A DNA stretch of 53,981 bases, from positions 1 through 53,981 of the forward strand of contig JAHHQX010000013.1 in assembly GCA_020026155.1 (NCBI GenBank). Direction: 5' to 3'. The translations under genes and the position numbers were made by a program. The notes below the pieces were generated by a model. The model saw only the letters and a list, made by a program, of their open reading frames with translations, did not search any database and was not told the DNA's origin. Positions 24,677 to 33,790 of the stretch are shown one piece after another. The DNA is from Actinobacillus sp. Its GTDB lineage: Bacteria > Pseudomonadota > Gammaproteobacteria > Enterobacterales > Pasteurellaceae. Each line of letters opens with the position of its first letter. Positions within the stretch are counted from its first letter, which is position 1.

Positions 24677-26364
24677 TTGCCTTTCACTCGTTTATTTTTT
24701 TTCTGTTTTTTATTTTTATAGGGTTTTTCTTGCCCTGTAGGTGCTACGGTTTCAGGCTGCTTTTTAGCGAGCTGATCTGATTCATTATTCATCGTCACAG
24801 ACGTTTCCAAAAAGCCGTTACGCGCTAAATAATTTAATAAATTATTTAGCTGCTCACTAAGAATCTTACGCAGTTCCTCTTTAGATAAGACTGGGTCGGA
24901 TTCGGTGGATTGCGGATCATTGGATGTGACTTCAAGGCTATACTCACCCTTATCAATACCTTGAATAATATGTTCAATAATTTCCTCAGACGTCCGTTGC
25001 CCATCGCAAAGCGTCATGAAAATTTTTTCAATAGGCGTAAAAGAGACGGTAAGATGATAGCAATTTGCAAAATTGATGTCGCTATTCGCCATTAAATGCT
25101 GTGCAAGGGCACGATACATAGCTGGAACAATCGGTTTTTCACAAACTGTATCGTGAATGGTAATCGGGTGCGGGCGTAATTTCACATCCGCTCCAGCAAT
25201 TAAGAAAACTAAACTTGAGAAAAATGTATTGATATCAATTTCTGGATGCGCTTTTTGGCAAGCTTGGAAAATTTCAATAACTGGGGTGGTACTTAGCTTA
25301 TTATCAAAAATATAAGTAAGAATAAATTGAGATGCAGGATCATCTGCTAATTTTTTATCATGATGATAATAATGCATAATGCCATTTTCATCTACATGAC
25401 GATTTAGATCAGCGGCAACATGTAAATTTAACCATTCATTAGCCATCTCTTTCATATTATTGAAATTACTTGGTTTTGTTACAATAGATTGGCGGAAATG
25501 ACGGTTATTTATAAAGTCTTTTAATTGCTCTTCATAAATAACATCCCCTTTGGCTAAAGCACGTAATTGGGTAATTTGCTCTTGTGTTAAATGACTTGGA
25601 TAATTGAATTGAGGCAAGAAATCGGCATCAACAAGGTGGAGTAAATCATGCTGTTTTAGCATGTTGTTAAATTGTGTAAAGTAGAGAGGCATATTACAAG
25701 GTTCTAAGTACTCATGGAGCATGTAATAGCTAGGTTGACTTATTAAAGTATTATAATTATTGTCTAAGGCGGTCCCTAAAGGGGTAGAGGATGGCACGGT
25801 ATCTTTTAAAAAACCGAATGTATTTATCATGTTGTGATAGCGTGTTTCGGCTGTTTCGGTAGGGTTATCTTGAAAAAGAGCAATATCACGATAAGCAATG
25901 GAGGTGTGCCAGCCTGGATATGTATTATAGGATACAAAAGCTACGCCAGTGGGGCTTAGTGCTTTACTAATAAGTGCCAGAATACTTTCTTGGACTGTTG
26001 GTGGTACCCATGAAAAAACCCCATGACAAATGATGTAATCAAATAAACTATCATCACAAGTAACTTGAGCAATATCTGCATTAATTAATACGATATTTTT
26101 CAAGCCCATTTTTTGGATAATATCGTTACCTTTTTCTACTTGCACAGAAGAGAGATCAATCCCTACGATATTCATTTGCGGATATTGAATAGCAAGTGGA
26201 ATAATATTTCCACCCATGGAACATCCTATTTCTAAAACACGTGCAGTTTCTATTGGCGCAGATCTAATATTACAAAGTGCCAGAATACTTTTTAAATAAG
26301 CAGGGTGGCTTTTAAAGAAAGAGTTAGAAATATAGGGAATTTGATTATAAGTATTATTGCTCAT
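24661..26364 (-). CDS. Class I methyltransferase with regulatory domain, PKMT-like
   Basis: This is a 567-residue cytosolic protein. The N-terminal third is a Rossmann-type SAM methyltransferase: VLEIGCSMGGNIIPLA (motif I, about residues 43-58), GIDLS, INADI, and HGVFSWVPP (about 114-122). The HGVFSWVP string is typical of methyltransferases joined to the MethyTransf_Reg domain (PF10119), which appears to follow from about residue 215. A third, winged-helix-like C-terminal region ends in a Lys-rich tail. This order matches the protein-lysine methyltransferases PKMT1/PKMT2 of Rickettsia, which modify the surface protein OmpB. That kinship is from memory of the architecture, and the substrate here is unknown. 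The gene stands alone between convergent tadA and a MarC-family gene. Confidence 0.75.
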   Translation of the reverse strand: MSNNTYNQIPYISNSFFKSHPAYLKSILALCNIRSAPIETARVLEIGCSMGGNIIPLAIQYPQMNIVGIDLSSVQVEKGNDIIQKMGLKNIVLINADIAQVTCDDSLFDYIICHGVFSWVPPTVQESILALISKALSPTGVAFVSYNTYPGWHTSIAYRDIALFQDNPTETAETRYHNMINTFGFLKDTVPSSTPLGTALDNNYNTLISQPSYYMLHEYLEPCNMPLYFTQFNNMLKQHDLLHLVDADFLPQFNYPSHLTQEQITQLRALAKGDVIYEEQLKDFINNRHFRQSIVTKPSNFNNMKEMANEWLNLHVAADLNRHVDENGIMHYYHHDKKLADDPASQFILTYIFDNKLSTTPVIEIFQACQKAHPEIDINTFFSSLVFLIAGADVKLRPHPITIHDTVCEKPIVPAMYRALAQHLMANSDINFANCYHLTVSFTPIEKIFMTLCDGQRTSEEIIEHIIQGIDKGEYSLEVTSNDPQSTESDPVLSKEELRKILSEQLNNLLNYLARNGFLETSVTMNNESDQLAKKQPETVAPTGQEKPYKNKKQKKNKRVKGNKKAL

Positions 26365-26398
26365 TTTAAAATAAGATCCTTGTAGATGGCGGTATTTA

Positions 26399-27019
26399 TT
26401 ACATTAAATGAAAGGAAAGTTTAATTCCTTCTATTGTCATGCCCGTACCAATAATAGCCAAGATAAGCCCCATCAGTTTGCCAACGACTGAAATAAGACT
26501 TTTTCCGAGTGCCTTTATGATGGCTTTACTTAAAATAAAGGCAAGATAGTTTAGATAGGTGATGAGAATTAACATCCCTACTACGATCAAAATGTGAATA
26601 AAATCTGCATTAGTTACATAGTTCATGCCTGTTACAATCATACCTGGTCCAGCAAGCATAGGGACGGCAAGTGGCGTAATGGCAACGTCATCGTGGTTAG
26701 ATATTCCAGTATGTGTAGATTGGGTGTCTGATTTTTTTGACATCAACATTTCAAACCCAATACAGAACATTAAAATTCCCCCTGTAATTTTAAATGCAGG
26801 GATCGTGAGTTTGAATAATTCGAAAATATATTTTCCGAGGATTATAAAGGCGAGTGTAACAGCAAAGGATACAAGACAAGCGGTTTTAGCCGTCATTTTT
26901 CGCTGAACGGGTGTTTGTCCTTCAGTTACGCTTAGAAACATAGGGGTATCAGCAAGTGGATTTAACATTGCAAAGAAACCCATAAATACGGAAAGGGCGT
27001 AAGTAATATAATCGGCCAT
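26399..27019 (-). CDS. MarC-family inner-membrane protein
   Basis: This is a 206-residue protein with six hydrophobic segments of the MarC/UPF0056 family, whose molecular role is unresolved (the old link to multiple antibiotic resistance was not confirmed). Signature regions are FFAMLNPLADTPMFLS near the N-terminus, ITGGILMFCIGFEML in the middle and AVPMLAGPGMIVTGM in the second half. The start is set at ATG 27019 because an AAGGAG site sits 6 nt upstream. The longer frame from 27046 would place that site inside the gene. It is monocistronic, 34 nt upstream of the methyltransferase gene on the same strand, so readthrough is possible. Confidence 0.85.
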   Translation of the reverse strand: MADYITYALSVFMGFFAMLNPLADTPMFLSVTEGQTPVQRKMTAKTACLVSFAVTLAFIILGKYIFELFKLTIPAFKITGGILMFCIGFEMLMSKKSDTQSTHTGISNHDDVAITPLAVPMLAGPGMIVTGMNYVTNADFIHILIVVGMLILITYLNYLAFILSKAIIKALGKSLISVVGKLMGLILAIIGTGMTIEGIKLSFHLM

Positions 27020-27123
27020 AGACATCTCCTTGGATAATAAGATCAAAAGAAGATTTTCAACAAAAGTCGATTAATATTAATACATTAACTAAATAAAATA
27101 AATAGATTTAGGGAGTTAGGATA

Positions 27124-27154
27124 AAAAAATCCCCTCATAATGAGGGGATTTTTA
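27124..27154 (-). terminator. Rho-independent terminator of typA
   Basis: The arms AAAATCCCCTCA and TGAGGGGATTTT flank a three-base loop, with a T-run on the minus strand, 11 nt after the typA stop. Confidence 0.88.
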
Positions 27155-27164
27155 TGAAGCATAA

Positions 27165-29006
27165 TTATGCAGTTACGCTGTTACGCATTGCACGGCGACG
27201 ATCTAATTCAGTTAAGAATTTTTTACGAATACGGATAGAGTTTGGTGTAACTTCTACTAATTCGTCATCATCAATAAATTCTAATGCTTGTTCAAGGGTA
27301 AAGTGAACTGGAGTAGTTAATGCGATCGCATCATCTTTACCAGAAGCACGCATGTTGGTTAATTTTTTACCTTGAAGAGCGTTAACAGTTAAGTCGTTAG
27401 TACGGCTGTGAATACCAATAATTTGACCTTCGTAAACTTCAGTACCGTGATCGATCATTAATTTACCACGTTCTTGTAAGCCCCATAATGCGTATGCAAG
27501 TGCTTTACCTGTTGCATTAGAGATTAATACACCATTTTTACGTTGACCGATTTCGCCTGGACGAACGTCATCGTAGTGGCTGAAGCTTGAATATAATAAA
27601 CCAGTACCAGAAGTCATAGTCATGAATTCGTTACGGAAACCGATTAAACCACGGCTAGGGATAACGTATTCTAAACGGGTACGACCTTTACCATCTGGAA
27701 CCATATCTTTTACTTCACCTTTACGAATACCTAATGCTTCCATTACTGCACCTTGGTGTTGTTCTTCGATATCGATAGTAACTTGTTCAAATGGTTCTTG
27801 TTTACGACCATCAATTTCACGGAAAATTACTTTTGGACGTGATACTGCTAATTCATAGCCTTCACGACGCATATTTTCGATTAAAACAGATAAGTGTAAT
27901 TCACCACGACCAGAAACACGGAATGCATCTGGATCTTCTGTTTCTTCAACGCGTAATGCTACGTTGTGAACTAATTCTTTTTTCAAACGTTCAAGAATTT
28001 GACGAGAAGTTACGTATTTCCCTTCTTGACCACAGAATGGAGAAGTATTTACGCAGAAATACATCGTTACAGTTGGTTCATCAACGGTTAGGGCTGGAAG
28101 TGCTTCTACCGCATTTACATCACAAACAGTATCTGAAATGTTAAGTTCACCAAGACCAGTAATTGCGATGATATCACCTGCAGTTGCTTCGTCTTCTTCA
28201 TAACGTTGTAAACCAAGGTGACCTAATACTTGACCAACGCGACCATTACGGGTTTTACCTTCTGCATCAATAATTGTCACAGCTTGGTTTGGTTTAACGC
28301 TACCGCGTTTGATACGACCAATACCAATAACACCTACATAGTTGTTATAGTCAAGTTGTGAAATTTGCATTTGGAATGGTTCATCTAATTGAACATCTGG
28401 TGGGGATACTTTTTCTACGATCGCTTCGAATAACGGAGTCATATCTTCCGCCATATCTTCGTGATCTAACCCTGCAATACCATTTAATGCAGAAGCATAG
28501 ATAATAGGGAAGTCTAATTGTTCATCAGTTGCGCCAAGGTTTACGAAAAGATCGAATACTTGATCTACAACCCAGTCAGGGCGAGAACCTGGACGGTCAA
28601 CTTTATTAATTACAACGATTGGTTTTAAGCCGTGAGCAAATGCTTTTTGTGTTACAAAGCGAGTTTGTGGCATAGGACCATCAAACGCATCAACAACTAA
28701 AAGTACACTGTCAACCATAGAAAGAACACGTTCTACTTCACCACCGAAGTCCGCGTGTCCCGGAGTATCTACGATATTGATACGGTAGTCATTCCAGTTA
28801 ATTGCAGTGTTTTTTGCAAGGATAGTAATACCACGTTCTTTTTCAAGCGCGTTTGAGTCCATTACGCGTTCGTCTACATCACCACGAGATTCACCAAGGG
28901 TGCCTGATTGTTGTAAAAGTTTGTCTACCAGGGTTGTTTTCCCATGGTCAACGTGCGCAATAATCGCAATATTACGCAATTTTGATGTATCAATTGTTTG
29001 TGTCAT
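27165..29006 (-). CDS. typA: Translational GTPase TypA/BipA
   Basis: BipA is an EF-G-like GTPase that acts in 50S subunit assembly and stress adaptation. The G1 motif AHVDHGKTT is at residues 17-25, switch I carries ERGITI, G3 is DTPGHADFGGEVERVL, and G4 is NKVD. Domain II, the EF-G-like domains III and V and the BipA-specific C-terminal domain (with the segment SGKDDAIALTTP) are complete. The 613-residue length is normal (E. coli 607). It is monocistronic with its own terminator, and a dispersed-repeat copy lies upstream in the gap to rdgB. Confidence 0.97.
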   Translation of the reverse strand: MTQTIDTSKLRNIAIIAHVDHGKTTLVDKLLQQSGTLGESRGDVDERVMDSNALEKERGITILAKNTAINWNDYRINIVDTPGHADFGGEVERVLSMVDSVLLVVDAFDGPMPQTRFVTQKAFAHGLKPIVVINKVDRPGSRPDWVVDQVFDLFVNLGATDEQLDFPIIYASALNGIAGLDHEDMAEDMTPLFEAIVEKVSPPDVQLDEPFQMQISQLDYNNYVGVIGIGRIKRGSVKPNQAVTIIDAEGKTRNGRVGQVLGHLGLQRYEEDEATAGDIIAITGLGELNISDTVCDVNAVEALPALTVDEPTVTMYFCVNTSPFCGQEGKYVTSRQILERLKKELVHNVALRVEETEDPDAFRVSGRGELHLSVLIENMRREGYELAVSRPKVIFREIDGRKQEPFEQVTIDIEEQHQGAVMEALGIRKGEVKDMVPDGKGRTRLEYVIPSRGLIGFRNEFMTMTSGTGLLYSSFSHYDDVRPGEIGQRKNGVLISNATGKALAYALWGLQERGKLMIDHGTEVYEGQIIGIHSRTNDLTVNALQGKKLTNMRASGKDDAIALTTPVHFTLEQALEFIDDDELVEVTPNSIRIRKKFLTELDRRRAMRNSVTA

Positions 29007-29140
29007 TTGATTTGTCTTTTTCTGAAAGAATGAAATTCGACGGCATTTACACTAAGACTTAAAATGCAAAAATGCCATCGAAGGATAAAGGATAAAATTA
29101 TAACGCGTTTTATAAAAACTGGCTAGAAAATTGTCCGTCT

Positions 29141-29169
29141 ATTACGCCCCTTTATTCGGAAAAATTTAT
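29141..29169 (-). repeat. Dispersed 29-bp 3'-of-gene element, copy 4
   Basis: On the minus strand this reads ATAAATTTTTC then CGAATAAAGGGGCGTAAT. It starts 17 nt after the rdgB stop and has the same orientation as rdgB. The last part is GTAAT instead of GTGAT. Confidence 0.65.
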
Positions 29170-29186
29170 GTGATTTCTCCAAAAAA

Positions 29187-29789
29187 TTAGGCAACTTTAA
29201 GTTTTTGTTTAAGAATTTTTAATGCATTTGCACGGTGGGAAATTTGTTTTTTCTCAGCAGGCGCCAATTCCGCAAATGTACAATTTTTTTCCGGTGAGAA
29301 AAAAAGGCTATCGTAACCAAAACCATTTTCGCCTTTTTCTTCAAAAGTAATTTCACCATAACATTCGCCTTCAGCAATAATCGGTGAAGGATCGGTTGGG
29401 GTTTGCAACATAACGATACAGCTTACAAATTTTGCTTCGCGCTCATCTTTAGGCACATTTGCCATTTCAGCTAAAAGTTTCTTGCGGTTATGAAAACCAG
29501 GATCTTCATCATCAATTCCCGCATAGCGTGCTGAATATAGACCTGGTGCATTATTTAGCGCCTTAACCACAAGACCGCTATCATCCGCAATGGCTGGCAA
29601 TCCTGATTTTTCGCTTGCATAGCGAGCTTTTAAAAGTGCGTTTTCGACAAAGGTTAAGCCTGTTTCTTCAGGGCTTTCGATGCCTAGTTCTGATTGAGCA
29701 ACCACTTCAAAACCAAAGTCTGCTAAGACATCAGCCATTTCTTTTACTTTACCTTTATTGCTAGTCGCAAGAACAATTTTTTGTTTCAT
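29187..29789 (-). CDS. rdgB: dITP/XTP pyrophosphatase RdgB
   Basis: RdgB hydrolyses ITP, dITP and XTP to monophosphates and keeps deaminated purines out of nucleic acids. The family N-terminus KIVLATSNKGKVKEM (substrate-binding SNxGK), the FVENALLKARYAS segment with the catalytic carboxylates, and ADDSGLVVKALNNAPGLYSARYAG are all present. So is the C-terminal SHRANALK motif. The 200-residue length is normal. It is transcribed toward typA, with no hairpin terminator before the repeat copy at 29141. Confidence 0.95.
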   Translation of the reverse strand: MKQKIVLATSNKGKVKEMADVLADFGFEVVAQSELGIESPEETGLTFVENALLKARYASEKSGLPAIADDSGLVVKALNNAPGLYSARYAGIDDEDPGFHNRKKLLAEMANVPKDEREAKFVSCIVMLQTPTDPSPIIAEGECYGEITFEEKGENGFGYDSLFFSPEKNCTFAELAPAEKKQISHRANALKILKQKLKVA

Positions 29790-29839
29790 AATTCCTCAGT
29801 GAGCCTATTGTTAGTTTGCAAAAATTATAGCAACAAATA

Positions 29840-29874
29840 TGAAAAAGCGCTTATCAATATTTGATAAGCGCTCT
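29840..29874 (-). terminator. Rho-independent terminator of the comEA-like gene
   Basis: On the minus strand the long stem AGCGCTTATCA / TGATAAGCGCT is followed by TTTTTC. Confidence 0.8.
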
Positions 29875-29900
29875 ATGGAATATCCTAAAGTTTTGCAAAA

Positions 29901-30449
29901 TTATAAATCAATGTGAGATTTATTTTTTGCAAAAATACTTTCGCCGATACCTTTTACATCCATTAATTGTTCTGCTTTAGTGAATTTACCGTGTTCTTTA
30001 CGGTAGTCTACGATGGCTTGTGCTTTCTTTTCACCAATCCCAATTAAAGAGGCTTGAAGTTCGGCTGCAGTTGCAGTATTGATATTTACATCTTTAGCGA
30101 TTTTTTGAGAAGCTTGTTTCGTTGCTTTTTCTTCATGTTTTTTCATTTCAGCTTTTTCAGCTTTGCTTTCATGTTTTTTAGCATCTAAATTTTGGGTTTT
30201 AGCTTCGTGTGTTTTAGCCATGGTTTTTTCTTCTTCCATAGCTTTTTTGTGATGTGTTTTTTTGTGTTCAGTTTTTTTTAGTTCAAGTTTATCTTTATCA
30301 GCTTTTTTATGGGAAGTTTTGTGAGTCATGTGGGTTTTCACACTATCTACTTTCGATTTATCTGAATGATGGGCTGCCATTGCATTGGAAGTGGCGAAGA
30401 GTACAGAGCTTGCCAAGATTGCTGTAAGTAGTGGTTTAAAAGATTTCAT
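29901..30449 (-). CDS. comEA: ComEA/ComE1-like helix-hairpin-helix protein with Lys/His-rich linker
   Basis: This 182-residue exported protein starts with a signal peptide cut near AMA-AH (residue 26). The C-terminal 65 residues are the ComEA helix-hairpin-helix domain: INTATAAELQASLIGIGEKKAQAIVDYR, then a second hairpin LMDVKGIGES. Such domains bind DNA without sequence specificity and act in competence, and related Pasteurellaceae ComE1 proteins also bind fibronectin. Between the two parts is a roughly 90-residue region made almost only of Lys, His, Glu, Ala, Thr and Met. H. influenzae ComE1, as I recall it, is only about 112 residues, so the linker is the main difference. It could interact with DNA or metal, but this is inference. 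It is monocistronic. Confidence 0.8.
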   Translation of the reverse strand: MKSFKPLLTAILASSVLFATSNAMAAHHSDKSKVDSVKTHMTHKTSHKKADKDKLELKKTEHKKTHHKKAMEEEKTMAKTHEAKTQNLDAKKHESKAEKAEMKKHEEKATKQASQKIAKDVNINTATAAELQASLIGIGEKKAQAIVDYRKEHGKFTKAEQLMDVKGIGESIFAKNKSHIDL

Positions 30450-30614
30450 AAATTTCTCCTTATTTGTAAATAAAATTAAATGAAATACACTTTTAGATAC
30501 ACGGATTGTAAATTGTCAAAACACATCTAACTTATCTATTTAATTCATTTTGCGAGCTTAGTCACAAATTGAAGAAAACAACAGCCTGAAAGTAAATATA
30601 TTTTGCGATAAATA

Positions 30615-30649
30615 AAAAGCGCCTTTTAAAAATAGATAAGGCGCTTTTT
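30615..30649 (-). terminator. Rho-independent terminator of yajQ
   Basis: The twelve-base arms AAAAAGCGCCTT and AAGGCGCTTTTT lie 7 nt beyond the yajQ stop on the minus strand. Confidence 0.85.
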
Positions 30650-30655
30650 AAATTT

Positions 30656-31147
30656 TTAATCGCGGAAATTTGTAAATTGGAATGGTTGTTCAAAGTCCGC
30701 AGTTTTAACGAGTTGAATAGCTGTTTGTAAATCATCGCGAGATTTACCAGTTACTCGAATTTGTTCCCCTTGAATTTGTGGTTGAACTTTTAATTTATTA
30801 TCTTTAATGAGTTTAATAATTTGTTTTGCAACGTCTTTTTCGATGCCTTGTTTAAGCTTAATTGTTTTGCTATAAGATTTACCATTACGATCTGGCTCTG
30901 CAGGAATATCGAGAGAATTACGTTGAATATCACGTTTAACACAAGCATTGATTAACATATCAAGTAGTTGTTCTAATTGGAAATCAGATTCTGTGCTAAT
31001 GGTAATTGTTTCATTTTTTTCATTTAATTCAATAGTTGCTTCCACGCCACGGAAATCATAACGTGTACTTAATACGCGGTTAGCATTTTCTACGGCATTA
31101 CGGACTTCATGAAGCGTAATTTCTGAAACAATATCAAAAGATGGCAT
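30656..31147 (-). CDS. yajQ: YajQ family cyclic-di-GMP-binding protein
   Basis: This is a 163-residue cytosolic protein of the UPF0234/YajQ family with two ferredoxin-like folds. Family marks are MPSFDIVSEITLHEVRNAVENANRVLSTRYDFRG at the N-terminus and LKQGIEKDVAKQIIKLIKDNKLKVQPQIQGEQIRVTGKSRDDLQ near the C-terminus. Homologues bind nucleotides, tRNA or rRNA, and in Xanthomonas and Pseudomonas c-di-GMP. The role in this group is not settled. It is monocistronic, with a strong terminator. Confidence 0.93.
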   Translation of the reverse strand: MPSFDIVSEITLHEVRNAVENANRVLSTRYDFRGVEATIELNEKNETITISTESDFQLEQLLDMLINACVKRDIQRNSLDIPAEPDRNGKSYSKTIKLKQGIEKDVAKQIIKLIKDNKLKVQPQIQGEQIRVTGKSRDDLQTAIQLVKTADFEQPFQFTNFRD

Positions 31148-31399
31148 AATTTTTCCTTAATATTTTATCTAAACTTATTATTTAACGTGAGAGTTTAGCA
31201 CACTTCAATGTATATAAAAATTATGTGTTCCTATAGAATAATCTTTATTGCTTAAAATGTGAATCTGAAAAGAAAGTTATTTTCTGGTACACTACGAAGA
31301 AAATTTAAGAGGAATTAGATTTAAATTAACTAACTTTTTGTAATTTAAAGATAAATTAAATACGTTAAATAAACGCACTTAAATAGAGAGAGGATAAAA

Positions 31400-31960
31400 T
31401 TGCAAACAACACGCACTAAATTAATCCATACGGGATTTTTTTTCCTTATCGCTTTTATTTGTTTTTGTACCTGTGTTGTAATTTTTTATGGGGTAAAATC
31501 ATTGGAAAATCATTCCCTTGAGCTCGATCGCCATGAGTTTTCTTATTTTTTACAAAAATATTTAGCCAAAGAAGATGAATTACTTGGTTTTATGATTAAG
31601 CAGGGCGCGGATACGAAAGCATTACATCAACAATTAGTTGAGTTGGTGAAAGAGCCTTACATCCAAGCAGCAAAATTATACGGAGATAATGGAAATTTAT
31701 TAACTGAAACCACTAAACCTATGGTGCGGGGAGAAAAACCGCAAATTTTACAGAAAGAAATCACCACCATTTATTCCGATCATGCTGTTCAAGGATTTTT
31801 AGAAATTCAAAAAATTAATTTAGAAAAAGCTAATGAAAAACAAATGGATAGAGTGTTTTTACGTTTTTATGCTTTACAAATTATCTTATTTTTACTCGGA
31901 TGTGCCTTTGGGATAGGGCTTTATCGCGTATGCAAACACTGGTTTGTTAGACTTAAATAA
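31400..31960 (+). CDS. YtjB/SMP_2-like membrane protein
   Basis: This is a 186-residue protein with an N-terminal membrane segment (about residues 11-33) and a second near the C-terminus (about 155-172), enclosing a periplasmic region of about 120 residues. That region resembles the SMP_2 (YtjB/AhpA) family, including the pattern IQAAKLYGDNGNLLTETT, like the sensor-type extracytoplasmic domain in E. coli YtjB. Assignment rests on architecture and a weak local resemblance. The start is TTG at 31400 after a GAGAGGA site, as no better in-frame ATG is near. The function is unknown. It is probably monocistronic, with a terminator at 31982. Confidence 0.6.
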   Translation: MQTTRTKLIHTGFFFLIAFICFCTCVVIFYGVKSLENHSLELDRHEFSYFLQKYLAKEDELLGFMIKQGADTKALHQQLVELVKEPYIQAAKLYGDNGNLLTETTKPMVRGEKPQILQKEITTIYSDHAVQGFLEIQKINLEKANEKQMDRVFLRFYALQIILFLLGCAFGIGLYRVCKHWFVRLK

Positions 31961-31981
31961 CTGACTGATTTCATTTTCATT

Positions 31982-32020
31982 AAGCGAGGTTATCATGCGT
32001 ATCCTCGCTTATTTATTTTC
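31982..32020 (+). terminator. Rho-independent terminator after the YtjB-like gene
   Basis: The arms AAGCGAGG and CCTCGCTT enclose a 13-nt loop and are followed by a T-rich stretch. Confidence 0.7.
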
Positions 32021-32120
32021 AAATAACTGAGATTTAGATGCTTTTAAATTGAAAAAATCATCAAAATGACGCAAAATAAGCGCCATTTTTAATTAAAATC
32101 AGTTTAATCAAATAACAATT

Positions 32121-33701
32121 ATGACATATCCTCAACAAGTTAATAAACGTCGCACCTTTGCGATTATTTCTCACCCCGATGCGGGTAAAACAACCATCAC
32201 TGAAAAGGTTTTACTATACGGACAAGCCATCCAAAAAGCAGGTTCTGTAAAAGGAAAAGGTTCGCAACAACATGCGAAGTCTGACTGGATGGAAATGGAA
32301 AAAGAACGTGGGATTTCTATCACTACATCCGTAATGCAATTCCCTTATGGCGATTGCCTAGTAAATCTTTTAGATACTCCGGGGCATGAGGACTTCTCTG
32401 AGGATACGTATCGTACATTAACGGCCGTGGATAGTGCGTTAATGGTTATTGATAGTGCAAAAGGGGTTGAAGAGCGAACCATTAAATTAATGGAAGTTAC
32501 GCGTCTTCGTGATACGCCTATTCTTACTTTTATGAATAAACTTGACCGTGATATTCGTGATCCAATGGAATTATTGGATGAAGTGGAAGACGTATTGAAA
32601 ATTCACTGTGCACCGATTACTTGGCCAATTGGTTGCGGAAAACTATTTAAAGGGGTTTACCATCTTTATAAAGATGAAACTTATCTTTACCAAACTGGAC
32701 AAGGACATTGTATTCAAGAAGTACGTGTTATTAAAGGATTAGATAACCCAGAACTTGATGCAGCAGTAGGTGAAGACTTAGCTAGCCAATTACGTGATGA
32801 GTTAGAATTAGTAAAAGGCGCAAGTAACGAGTTTGACGAAGAATTATTCTTACAAGGTGAATTAACACCAGTATTCTTTGGTACTGCGCTTGGTAACTTC
32901 GGTGTTGATCATTTCCTAGATGGCTTAACTGCATGGGCACCTGCGCCACAAGCACGCCAAGCAGATACGCGTTTAGTAGAACCAAGTGAAGAAAAACTCA
33001 CAGGATTTGTCTTTAAAATTCAGGCAAACATGGACCCAAAACACCGTGACCGTGTTGCCTTTATGCGCTTAGTGTCGGGTAAATATGAAAAAGGCATGAA
33101 ACTTAAACATGTACGCATTGGTAAAGATGTGGTTATCTCTGATGCGTTAACTTTCATGGCGGGTGATCGTAGCCATGCTGATGAAGCGTATGCAGGGGAT
33201 ATTATCGGTTTGCACAACCATGGTACCATCCAGATTGGGGATACCTTTACACAAGGCGAAATGCTGAAATTTACGGGTATTCCAAACTTCGCGCCAGAAC
33301 TGTTCCGTCGTATTCGTTTACGCGATCCACTTAAACAAAAACAATTACTGAAAGGGCTTGTACAACTTTCTGAAGAAGGTGCAGTGCAGGTATTCCGTCC
33401 GCTTATCAATAATGATTTAATCGTGGGCGCTGTAGGTGTGCTTCAGTTTGATGTAGTGGTAGCACGTTTAAAATCAGAATATAACGTTGAGGCAATCTAC
33501 GAACCTGTAAACGTGGCAACAGCACGTTGGGTAGATTGTAGTGATGCGAAGAAATTAGAAGAATTTAAACGTAAGAATGAACAGCATCTTGCACTAGATG
33601 GTGGGGATAACCTTACCTATATCGCACCAACAATGGTTAACTTAAACCTCACTCAAGAACGTTACCCAGATGTAGTGTTCTTTAAAACTCGCGAACACTA
33701 A
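32121..33701 (+). CDS. prfC: Peptide chain release factor 3
   Basis: RF3 is the GTPase that ejects RF1/RF2 from the ribosome after termination. The G1 motif SHPDAGKTT lies at residues 17-25, the switch I ERGISIT near 66, G3 DTPGHEDFSEDTYR near 85 and G4 NKLD near 139. The 526-residue length is normal (E. coli 529), with the RF3-specific C-terminal domain ending VVFFKTREH. No clear Shine-Dalgarno precedes the ATG. It is a single gene with its own terminator. With prfB at the other end of the window, two release-factor genes are present. Confidence 0.96.
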   Translation: MTYPQQVNKRRTFAIISHPDAGKTTITEKVLLYGQAIQKAGSVKGKGSQQHAKSDWMEMEKERGISITTSVMQFPYGDCLVNLLDTPGHEDFSEDTYRTLTAVDSALMVIDSAKGVEERTIKLMEVTRLRDTPILTFMNKLDRDIRDPMELLDEVEDVLKIHCAPITWPIGCGKLFKGVYHLYKDETYLYQTGQGHCIQEVRVIKGLDNPELDAAVGEDLASQLRDELELVKGASNEFDEELFLQGELTPVFFGTALGNFGVDHFLDGLTAWAPAPQARQADTRLVEPSEEKLTGFVFKIQANMDPKHRDRVAFMRLVSGKYEKGMKLKHVRIGKDVVISDALTFMAGDRSHADEAYAGDIIGLHNHGTIQIGDTFTQGEMLKFTGIPNFAPELFRRIRLRDPLKQKQLLKGLVQLSEEGAVQVFRPLINNDLIVGAVGVLQFDVVVARLKSEYNVEAIYEPVNVATARWVDCSDAKKLEEFKRKNEQHLALDGGDNLTYIAPTMVNLNLTQERYPDVVFFKTREH

Positions 33702-33714
33702 GCATAATACAAAG

Positions 33715-33746
33715 AAATACGGTAAATTTTTTGCCGTATTTTTTTA
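33715..33746 (+). terminator. Rho-independent terminator of prfC
   Basis: The arms AAATACGG and CCGTATTT are followed by seven T. Confidence 0.82.
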
Positions 33747-33755
33747 TGCTAGAAT
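33747..33755 (+). promoter_or_regulatory. Extended -10 promoter of the ftsB-surE operon
   Basis: TGCTAGAAT (extended -10) sits directly after the prfC terminator and 36 nt before the ftsB start. Confidence 0.5.
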
Positions 33756-33790
33756 ACCTCCATTTGATAGGAACAGAATCAGGATTTTGC

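Noticed and set aside
33731..33790. N-terminal extension of ftsB
   Set aside because: It overlaps the prfC terminator and the likely -10 promoter. The ATG at 33791 gives the normal 92 residues.
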